Below, piece after piece: positions 52,884 through 58,950 of a DNA stretch of 58,950 nucleotides. The notes below the pieces were generated by a model. It searched no databases. It saw nothing but the letters and a program-made list of their open reading frames with translations, and was not told the DNA's origin. Both the position numbers and the translations under genes were made by a program. Location: positions 2,714 through 61,663 of the forward strand of contig CACYUI010000007.1 of the NCBI GenBank assembly GCA_902777605.1. Direction: 5' to 3'. Every line of letters begins with the position of its first letter. Position 1 is the stretch's first letter. Source of the stretch: an uncultured bacterium (GTDB taxonomy: Bacteria; Cyanobacteriota; Vampirovibrionia; Gastranaerophilales; Gastranaerophilaceae).

Positions 52884-53519
52884 ATGCAACAAGATATTAA
52901 ATATACAGTAAAAGAAGAATTTATTAATGCATTTACACACTCTATAGGTGCATTATTTTCTATTTATGCAATTGTAATGCTGGCAGTGTCATCTCACAAT
53001 GCAATTCAGGCATCTTCAACTGCAATCTTCGGAGCTACATTATTTATTCTGTTTCAATCCTCTGCATTATATCACGCTATGGTAAACGAAACCGCAAAAA
53101 AAGTTTTCAGAAAAATTGACCATAGTGCAATTTTTATGTTAATTGCCGGTACATACACACCGATATTGTTATTGGTTGTTCCATTTCCGCTCTCAGTAGC
53201 ACTTTTGGCTATGACTTGGTACCTGGCTATTACAGGAATAATATACTCTTGTTTAACTCTCAAATTTAAATACTTATCAACCGGATTATATTTAGTAATG
53301 GGATGGTTATCCCTGTTTTTGGTATATTCAATATGGAATCATGCCAGTCATACTGCCGTTTGGTTATTGTTAATCGGAGGACTTTTTTATTCATCAGGAT
53401 GTGTATTTTATCTTTTACAAAAAAAATATATGCATTGTATTTGGCACATTTTTGTAATAATTGGGGCATATTTTCACTATCTATCTATAATGGAAATATT
53501 GAAGTGTGTAAGTGCATAG
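52884..53519 (+). CDS. Hemolysin III / PAQR-family membrane protein
   Basis: The 211-residue inner-membrane protein has seven helices. PAQR residues are SALYHA (about 56-61), IDHSAIFMLIAGTYTP (about 75-90) and a C-terminal HCIWHIFVIIGAYFHY, whose histidines bind zinc in relatives. GAGG precedes the ATG. The operator-like palindrome over its -35 and the shared site at the marR promoter indicate control by that MarR regulator. Its role is unclear, since family members act in lipid or membrane homeostasis. Confidence 0.9.
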   Translation: MQQDIKYTVKEEFINAFTHSIGALFSIYAIVMLAVSSHNAIQASSTAIFGATLFILFQSSALYHAMVNETAKKVFRKIDHSAIFMLIAGTYTPILLLVVPFPLSVALLAMTWYLAITGIIYSCLTLKFKYLSTGLYLVMGWLSLFLVYSIWNHASHTAVWLLLIGGLFYSSGCVFYLLQKKYMHCIWHIFVIIGAYFHYLSIMEILKCVSA

Positions 53520-53524
53520 AGAAT

Positions 53525-54379
53525 TTATGACAGAGGAATTTCGTCAAGAATTATTTTACCCAATCTGCCTTCTCTAAAATCTTTTAGTACATAAATAGCG
53601 GTTCGCTCAGTATCAGGGGATTCTCCTCTGATTATCCAATTCCTTTTTATAGCAATTTCCTCAAGGGTAAGATTTTCTGTTTTATAGTAATCTTTTATAA
53701 AATCTGCTCTTTTACCCTCGCTTAACATTTCAAGCAAAGCTTTTGCTACAGGTTCAGGAGAGTACGCGTTTTCTGAAACAGAACTTACAAATGCAAGTTT
53801 TGTTGCCTGTAATTGGTCATCCTGCTTTGTCGGAATAATCCCGGGAGTATCTAATAAATCGAGTTTAGGGTTAATTCTTACCCATTGTTGCTGGCGAGTA
53901 ACTCCTGCTTTTGCACCAATTTTTGTTTTTGATGATTTTGTAAGCTTGTTTATTACACTTGACTTACCGACATTTGGCATGCCTACGACCATAGCTCTTG
54001 CCGGACGCCTCAGCAGTCCTTTTGCTATAAGTGTCTGTATTTTAGGTTCTGATAATTCAACTGCTGTTTTGACAACAGAATTTAGGTCATTGTTTCCTTT
54101 TGCTTCCCCAACAATAACCTTACATCCTGTATCTTCTTTTAAATATTTCACCCATGCAGAAAGTTCATCTTTATCAACCAAATCTGCTTTATTCAACAAA
54201 AGAAGCCTTGGTTTATCTCCCAAAAGCTTCTCTATGTTTTGATAACTGCTTGATAAAGGTATTCTGCTATCTCGTACCTCAATCACAACATCAACAAGAT
54301 TAAGTTTTTCCTTAAGCTGACGCTCCGCTTTCGCAATATGACCTGGGTACCAGTGAATGTGCAGCTTATCTTTTTTCAA
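53525..54379 (-). CDS. rbgA: Ribosome biogenesis GTPase (YlqF/RbgA family)
   Basis: The 284-residue protein is circularly permuted: G4 NKAD (about 60-63), then P-loop GMPNVGKSS (about 133-141) and G3 DTPG (about 176-179), with a C-terminal RNA-binding ANTAR-like helical part. It helps mature the 50S subunit. Its start overlaps the end of rplS by 14 bp, so it is coupled with L19 as in many Firmicutes. Confidence 0.92.
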   Translation of the reverse strand: MKKDKLHIHWYPGHIAKAERQLKEKLNLVDVVIEVRDSRIPLSSSYQNIEKLLGDKPRLLLLNKADLVDKDELSAWVKYLKEDTGCKVIVGEAKGNNDLNSVVKTAVELSEPKIQTLIAKGLLRRPARAMVVGMPNVGKSSVINKLTKSSKTKIGAKAGVTRQQQWVRINPKLDLLDTPGIIPTKQDDQLQATKLAFVSSVSENAYSPEPVAKALLEMLSEGKRADFIKDYYKTENLTLEEIAIKRNWIIRGESPDTERTAIYVLKDFREGRLGKIILDEIPLS

Positions 54380-54719
54380 TTTTTTCCTTAATTCTTGTTG
54401 CTTTACCTGAGCGTTCTCTCAAGTAATACAATTTAGCGCGTTTAACATCACCTTTTCTCTGAACAGTGATTTTGTCAATGCGAGGTGAATATACTAAGAA
54501 TACTCTTTCTACGCCAACACCTTGGAATACTTTTCTAACAGTAATTGTTTTGTTAATTCCTGAACCGTGTTGAGCGATTACTGTACCTTCGTATGCCTGT
54601 AATCTTTCTTTGTTACCTTCAACGATTTTTACTGACACACGAACTGTATCACCTGTGTTAATTTCAGGTAATTCTCTTGTTGTGAATTCTGATTCTAAAT
54701 TTTTAATTATAGGATTCAT
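54366..54719 (-). CDS. rplS: 50S ribosomal protein L19
   Basis: The 117-residue protein matches L19: [22 protein letters not shown] (about 24-45) and [48 protein letters not shown] lies 9 nt upstream of the ATG. It is followed by rbgA; trmD and rimM, its usual neighbours, are not adjacent here. Confidence 0.97.
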   Translation of the reverse strand: MNPIIKNLESEFTTRELPEINTGDTVRVSVKIVEGNKERLQAYEGTVIAQHGSGINKTITVRKVFQGVGVERVFLVYSPRIDKITVQRKGDVKRAKLYYLRERSGKATRIKEKIEKR

Positions 54720-54875
54720 TTTTGCTATTCCTTATATTTTGACTACTGTACATATAGAACTATCTTAAATAAAACAGGACTAATTGTAAAGGGGGGGATG
54801 GAATAATTATGTTAATAATTCTTAATATAAGCGCAAAAAACAACTTAAAATGGTTTTATTTTATATAGGTGTAGT

Positions 54876-55667
54876 ATGGCAGGAACTGTTTATTATAACG
54901 GACAAGAATATTCACAAAGAAGTGCAAATGAAGGCTTAGCAGGCTATTTTTTAGCAAGTGCAGCGTCAGGTGCAGTGTTGGCACCAGCAGCAATACCCTC
55001 TTACTTTGCGCAAAAACAACTATTAAAGGAACAAATAAATAATGCTCAATATAAAGATGCTTTTATTAAAGCCCACGAATCATCTGGTTTAAAAGCTAAA
55101 GGTGTAAAGATAATAGAGGCACAAAAAGAATTTGGTTCAAATGCTTTTATAAAAGGGCAAAATGCTGCATACATTCATTCTCCTGCCGGCAATGTTGTTT
55201 ATATAAATACAGACAAAATTTCCTGTGCAGGATTTCATGAACTTGGTCATGCGATGAATAATTTAATGAGCAAGTATGGTGTAAAATATCTTCAAAAAGC
55301 AAGAAAACCGTGTTACGCAATTGCTGCTCTAATGGAATACTTTGCAATTTTTTCAAGAACAAAACCAAAAGGCGCGCCAAGAAGTTTTACAGATGTAATA
55401 GAAGATAATTGCGGGAAAATAGCATTCTTTGCAATGCTTCCTGTTGTTGCGGAAGAAGCGATTGCAAGCTATAGAGGGTACAATCTTGCAAAAAAAGCAG
55501 GACTTTCAAAAACACTTTTAAAGAATGTGAAAAAAATGCAAGGAACTGCGCTATCTACATATATTGCCGGCGCTGCGTTAGGCGGCTTAGCGGTATACAC
55601 ATCAAGAAAAATTATGGATAGTTTTACACGACCTAAACCTGCTGAAAACAGATACTACTGGGGTTAA
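54876..55667 (+). CDS. Membrane protein with HExxH zinc-peptidase motif
   Basis: The family is not recognised. The 263-residue protein has hydrophobic segments (about 21-43, 146-160, 181-195 and 228-248), a Gly-rich turn pattern and HELGH at 121-125. In HExxH peptidases two His and a distant Glu bind zinc; Glu193/Glu194 (VVAEEA) is a candidate third ligand. It starts MAGTVYYNGQEYSQ, with AGGTG 5 nt upstream, and ends RYYWG. The stop overlaps that of the converging gene by 4 bp. Confidence 0.8.
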   Translation: MAGTVYYNGQEYSQRSANEGLAGYFLASAASGAVLAPAAIPSYFAQKQLLKEQINNAQYKDAFIKAHESSGLKAKGVKIIEAQKEFGSNAFIKGQNAAYIHSPAGNVVYINTDKISCAGFHELGHAMNNLMSKYGVKYLQKARKPCYAIAALMEYFAIFSRTKPKGAPRSFTDVIEDNCGKIAFFAMLPVVAEEAIASYRGYNLAKKAGLSKTLLKNVKKMQGTALSTYIAGAALGGLAVYTSRKIMDSFTRPKPAENRYYWG

Positions 55668-56662
55668 TTCGCATCCTTTTGTGTATATTTAGCAACTTCT
55701 TCATTATTAGAATCATAAACATCAATTTCGGTTCTTAAACCGTCTTTATACTCTGAATTGTAGATGTTTTTCAATTTTAAATCCGAAGTATAAATAGTTT
55801 CTTTTGTTTTGGCACCGTCTGTATATTCAGAAAAAACAGAACCTCCGTCAGAAACTTTGTCAGCGTTATAGTATGTGAACCTTTTCAAGTCACTTCCTTC
55901 ATAAGTGGTTGATACACTGATTTTTGTCTTGCCATTATGGTCATATACAATATTTTCCACCCTTAAATCAGTATCACCGCTAACAGTTTCTTTTTTTAAT
56001 GAAATTACTTTACCTTCACCATCTTTCATTTCATATTTTATAGGATTATCCTCTTCATAATTCCATATTTCAATAAATTCAACATCTCCATTTTTATTGA
56101 ATTTAGTATGCTTGGTCGGAATCGGTGTTTCTGAATGTTTATCGTATTCCCAAATATCATTATCGGAATCTTGCATTTTATCACTATATCCCAAAGTAGT
56201 TCGTGTTTGGTGACCGTTTTTTAGTGATATTTCAACAAAATCAACTCCATGTCTTATATTGCTTGGATTCTCGATAACCAAAAGTAATTTGTCTGATTTT
56301 TTATTTATCATATACACATTATTAGATTCTGCAATTTGCATCAAAGCTTTTTTTGCATCAGGAGTTATATCAGCCAACTGAGTAATTACAGAAAACGGAA
56401 TTGCATTTGAGTTGGAATACAAATCAGTCTTAATAATATTCTCATCCTTTTGTTCCTTTGTATTTGATGAGTCCTTTTTTTTGATTTCTTTTACAACATT
56501 TCTCGTTACTGATTTTTTATTAACTTTTTGTACCGTTTCTGCATTTTTCGTATTTTCTTGTACACTATTTTCCGTTACCCCATTTTTTAATAAAAAAGGT
56601 ACAGTACACAAGCACGCAACTACAGCTGCCGCAATCCCTATCACAATTTTTTTCTTTTCCAT
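55664..56662 (-). CDS. Membrane-anchored unknown protein with MORN-like repeats
   Basis: From ATG 56662 (GGAG 7 nt upstream) the product has 332 residues. It has an N-terminal membrane anchor or signal (about 4-22), a Lys/Asn/Glu-rich linker (to about 90) and a periplasmic part made of repeated two-strand units. The units have YxxGxxK- or YxDGxK-type turns (TKETIYTSD, NSEYKDGLRTEIDVYDSN), resembling MORN/YwqK-type antitoxin-like repeats. It is divergent from nanE, with a promoter facing each way. Confidence 0.75.
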   Translation of the reverse strand: MEKKKIVIGIAAAVVACLCTVPFLLKNGVTENSVQENTKNAETVQKVNKKSVTRNVVKEIKKKDSSNTKEQKDENIIKTDLYSNSNAIPFSVITQLADITPDAKKALMQIAESNNVYMINKKSDKLLLVIENPSNIRHGVDFVEISLKNGHQTRTTLGYSDKMQDSDNDIWEYDKHSETPIPTKHTKFNKNGDVEFIEIWNYEEDNPIKYEMKDGEGKVISLKKETVSGDTDLRVENIVYDHNGKTKISVSTTYEGSDLKRFTYYNADKVSDGGSVFSEYTDGAKTKETIYTSDLKLKNIYNSEYKDGLRTEIDVYDSNNEEVAKYTQKDAN

Positions 56663-56701
56663 ATATAGCTCCCGATTAACAATAAATATTATAGTATTTT
56701 G

Positions 56702-56732
56702 TTGACATTTTATCAATATTTTATGATAAAAT
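56702..56732 (+). promoter_or_regulatory. nanE promoter with 9-bp inverted repeat
   Basis: TTGACA (56702-56707) and TAAAAT (56727-56732) flank ATTTTATCA-N8-TGATAAAAT (56707-56732). This perfect 9-bp inverted repeat covers the spacer and -10. The -10 box ends 6 nt before ATG 56739. It may be a repressor site. Confidence 0.65.
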
Positions 56733-56738
56733 TTGAAT

Positions 56739-57413
56739 ATGGATATTATCACAAATCTAAAAGGGAAAATTATCGTTTCATCTCAAGCAATGCCTGATGA
56801 GCCTTTGTATAAAGAAGAGTGTATGAATGCAATGATGGCATCTGTTATCAACGGCGGAGCTGCAGCTTTAAGAGTAGCAGGAGCAAGAGATGTCAGAAAT
56901 GCCAAAAAATTCAATGTTCCCGTAATAGGTCTTACAAAACCTGAAAAGCTTCCTCCAAATTGGAAAGAAGTTGTTTATATTACACCTACAATGAAAGAAG
57001 TCAAAGAACTAATTGACGCCGGAGCAGATATTATAGCATTTGACGGGACTCTAAGAAACGGAAAAGCAAGGTTAGAAGAATTTATTTCGGAAATACATAA
57101 AGAAAATCGCCTTGCAATGGCGGATATCTCTACTTTAGAAGAAGGGCTTGAGTGTGCAAAGCTGGGGGCTGACATTGTATCAACAACACTTGCCGGATAT
57201 ACGCTTGAATCTGGTGAACCAACCGAAGGACCTGATTATGATTTACTTAAGAAATTGGTTTCTGCAACTAATACTCCCGTGATTTTAGAAGGAAGAATTT
57301 GGGAACCTAAAGAGGTAAAAAAAGCATTTGAATTGGGTGCTCATTGTGTTGTAATAGGTTCAGCAATTACAAGACCGCAGCTTATCACTAAGAGATTTAT
57401 TGAAGGAGTATAA
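56739..57413 (+). CDS. nanE: N-acetylmannosamine-6-phosphate 2-epimerase
   Basis: This 224-residue TIM-barrel enzyme converts ManNAc-6-phosphate to GlcNAc-6-phosphate in sialic acid and ManNAc use. Motifs are VSSQAMPDEPLY (about 13-24), GGAAALRV (about 38-45), IIAFDGT, LAMADIST, GADIVSTTLAGY and ILEGRIWEP (about 188-196). ATG 56739 lacks a Shine-Dalgarno sequence. The ROK kinase starts 1 nt after the stop, so the two form an operon for ManNAc use. The sialate lyase and transporter are not in the window. Confidence 0.95.
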   Translation: MDIITNLKGKIIVSSQAMPDEPLYKEECMNAMMASVINGGAAALRVAGARDVRNAKKFNVPVIGLTKPEKLPPNWKEVVYITPTMKEVKELIDAGADIIAFDGTLRNGKARLEEFISEIHKENRLAMADISTLEEGLECAKLGADIVSTTLAGYTLESGEPTEGPDYDLLKKLVSATNTPVILEGRIWEPKEVKKAFELGAHCVVIGSAITRPQLITKRFIEGV

Positions 57414-58280
57414 ATGAAAAAAGCACTGACTTTTGATATTGGCGGAACAAAGATATATAGCACTATAGTTGATGAAACAGGCAGTGTAATAGGTGAGATT
57501 GATAAATTTTCAACTCCAAAAACACTTGATGAAATAAGAAAAATTCTGAAAGATCAAATTGCCAAATATGAAGATAGCGTTGATGTGATAGCCATAGCAA
57601 CGGCAGGAGCTGTAAACAATGAAAACTCAGGAGTTATAGGTTCAACGGGGAATCTTGTTCAAGGATATAGTTCAATTGACTTTCAAACCTTGAGTAACAA
57701 AAAAGTTTTTCTTGAAAATGACGCAAATGCAGCCGCTTGGGCAGAATATAAAATCGGTGCATCAAGAGGCTCTGTTGTTTCCGTAATGTTAACACTGGGA
57801 ACAGGTGTTGGAGGCGGAATTATAATTAATGACAAGCTTTTGAAAGGAAAATCAGGGGCTGCCGGTGAAATGCACTTTAAGATGTATCCTGATAAACGCA
57901 GAAAATGCAGCTGCGGTGGTTGGGACTGCTTTGAAATATACGCATCAGGTACTGCTCTTAAAATAGATGCGGAAGAAGCTTTAAATAACAAAGATGTAAC
58001 AACTTATGATGTAATTGAAGGTGTTAAAAATGACGATTCAAAAATGGTTGAAATCTTGAATCGTTGGCAAAATGATATAATTATCGGTATAAAAGGACTT
58101 GCAAATTTATTTGATCCTGATTGTGTCGTTCTTTCAGGCTCTATGGCACAGTTTGTTGATGTTAAAAAAGTTGAAGATGAAGTTAATTCTGATATAGTCA
58201 CAACACCAACTTCTGTAAGACTGGCAACAGCCGGAAATTATGCCGGCATGATTGGGGTTGCACTTTTGGCATTGAGGTAA
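57414..58280 (+). CDS. nanK: ROK family sugar kinase (likely ManNAc kinase)
   Basis: The 288-residue kinase has FDIGGTK (7-13), catalytic Asp103 in NDAN (102-105), ATP-loop GTGVGGG (129-135), and Glu152/His154 for the sugar. The zinc site is Cys165, Cys167 and Cys172 (CSCGGWDC). ROK kinases phosphorylate hexoses; the nanE partner suggests N-acetylmannosamine, giving ManNAc-6-phosphate. It starts directly after nanE. Confidence 0.85.
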   Translation: MKKALTFDIGGTKIYSTIVDETGSVIGEIDKFSTPKTLDEIRKILKDQIAKYEDSVDVIAIATAGAVNNENSGVIGSTGNLVQGYSSIDFQTLSNKKVFLENDANAAAWAEYKIGASRGSVVSVMLTLGTGVGGGIIINDKLLKGKSGAAGEMHFKMYPDKRRKCSCGGWDCFEIYASGTALKIDAEEALNNKDVTTYDVIEGVKNDDSKMVEILNRWQNDIIIGIKGLANLFDPDCVVLSGSMAQFVDVKKVEDEVNSDIVTTPTSVRLATAGNYAGMIGVALLALR

Positions 58281-58282
58281 TA

Positions 58283-58501
58283 ATGGGCAAAGCAAAAAGA
58301 AGAAGTTTAAATAACGGAATAAATGATAAATTTCCTTATATGACAAGGGAGTCAGCTTTGTCTGAGGTTATTAGCAAACTGGATAAAAAATCTGAAGTAA
58401 TGGATACGATTACTCTATTTGGATTTTCAGCTGAAGAAATGTTGGAAGCAGGTGCCGCTTATGAAGATGTTATGGCTCTTGGCGGGATTTTAAATGTATA
58501 A
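58283..58501 (+). CDS. Small protein of unknown function after the ROK kinase
   Basis: The 72-residue product is polar and helical, with a Lys/Arg-rich start (MGKAKRRSL) and an acidic second half (SAEEMLEAGAAYEDVM). There is no membrane span or known motif. It begins 2 nt after the kinase stop, so it may be the third gene of the nanE operon. Confidence 0.7.
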   Translation: MGKAKRRSLNNGINDKFPYMTRESALSEVISKLDKKSEVMDTITLFGFSAEEMLEAGAAYEDVMALGGILNV

Positions 58502-58579
58502 GTGTGTGTAAAAGAACAGTCGGTTTGATGATTTTGAACAGAGATTTTGAGATGATGAAAAAAAACAAAAATTTTATGC

Positions 58580-58585
58580 TACAAT
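58580..58585 (+). promoter_or_regulatory. -10 box before the 3'-edge gene (leaderless type)
   Basis: TACAAT ends 6 nt before ATG 58592, with ACA-rich sequence and no Shine-Dalgarno between. Confidence 0.55.
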
Positions 58586-58591
58586 CACAAA

Positions 58592-58950
58592 ATGAACAAA
58601 ATTAATACTTTTGACGAATTATATAAAACAAGTATTTCAATAATTGAGAATAAAAATAATTCTTATGAGAATTATTCTGTTACCGAAATTATCAATTTTA
58701 TAAGATTAAATTCTGAAAAAGATATTTTAAACAGTTATTACATTATAGGTAATATTCCAAATTATATTGCAGAGAAAATTCAAGCAAAAACTACTATCAT
58801 CAAATTTTCTGTTGATAGCTTAATCAAAAATATAATTGAACATCCTGAACTGACATTAGACGAGTATAAAAATCTTACAAAATATTTGAATAATGCAGAA
58901 TATATTTTACTTAAAAGCAACAAAAATTTGATTTATTTTAAAATTGATAA
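58592..58950 (+). CDS. Truncated gene, possibly a PBECR-like nuclease/toxin-domain protein
   Basis: An open frame runs from ATG 58592 past the window end (119 full codons seen). The visible part is polar and rich in Asn, Ile, Lys and Tyr. Residues about 70-118 (KFSVDSLIKNIIEHPELTLD..., then LLKSNKNLIYFKI) resemble the start of PBECR-type (phage Barnase-EndoU-ColicinE5/D-RelE) nuclease domains, in which a Ser/Thr-containing helix precedes HPE and two strands. This is a pattern judgement only, since the end of the domain is missing. Confidence 0.5.
   Translation, partial: MNKINTFDELYKTSISIIENKNNSYENYSVTEIINFIRLNSEKDILNSYYIIGNIPNYIAEKIQAKTTIIKFSVDSLIKNIIEHPELTLDEYKNLTKYLNNAEYILLKSNKNLIYFKID

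Overview
The window looks like a chromosomal segment of a non-photosynthetic gut relative of the Cyanobacteria (Melainabacteria / Vampirovibrionia, order Gastranaerophilales). I infer this from four things: an AT-rich genome of Gram-negative build with lptD, mlaEFD, TolC and pilT; an LdpA-type iron-sulfur protein otherwise typical of cyanobacteria; no photosynthesis gene in the window; and several lineage-type unknown proteins with a short polar N-terminus ending in Phe-X-Gly. No phage, CRISPR array or intact transposon is visible, and the gene content is mostly housekeeping.

Layout. 0-10 kb: tRNA-Pro(GGG), an Lrp regulator with an aminotransferase, an acyl-CoA ligase, an unknown Lys/Asn-rich protein, a dense patch of nested inverted repeats beside tRNA-Thr(CGT), a DUF1858 protein, an NfeD/SPFH membrane-quality pair and a phosphohexomutase. 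10-13 kb: rsgA, a prenyl diphosphate synthase and a DUF212 membrane protein. 12.5-19.3 kb (minus strand): an envelope operon with an M16 peptidase, a 38-residue membrane peptide, an M23 peptidase, LptD and a class II aldolase. 19-29 kb: pilT, a MarR regulator, a GltD-like oxidoreductase, wecB, a substrate-binding-protein/TolC fusion, two glycine-zipper proteins and manC. 28.8-35.6 kb: mlaE-mlaF-mlaD, a GAF-GGDEF-HD-GYP protein, an NTF2-like secreted protein and lysC.

35.8-40.5 kb holds two very large convergent genes of unknown function: a coiled-coil lipoprotein-like protein and a 773-residue protein. 40.9-47.2 kb (mostly minus): tcdA, secG, an NrtR-like regulator, coaE, an RsuA-family pseudouridine synthase, a thioesterase, gloA, sdaAA/sdaAB and a response regulator. 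47.3-53.5 kb (plus): an NTF2-like protein, lspA, an RluD-family synthase, rsmH, an FtsL-position protein, ldpA, an EamA transporter and a hemolysin-III protein. 53.5-59 kb: rbgA-rplS, a membrane HExxH protein, an unknown membrane-anchored protein, nanE and a ROK kinase for amino-sugar catabolism, and a truncated nuclease-like gene at the edge.

The most unusual observations are as follows. (a) A 27-bp duplication flanks a GC-rich hairpin element that appears to have given tcdA a new start and a Shine-Dalgarno sequence. (b) A tRNA-associated repeat patch carries hairpins with compensatory changes. (c) Many genes have a -10 box only 6-7 nt before ATG and no Shine-Dalgarno, which suggests leaderless mRNAs. 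(d) The marR and hemolysin-III promoters share a 15-nt site with 13 identities. (e) A periplasmic binding domain is fused to TolC. (f) Several unknown proteins share the N-terminal Phe-X-Gly motif.
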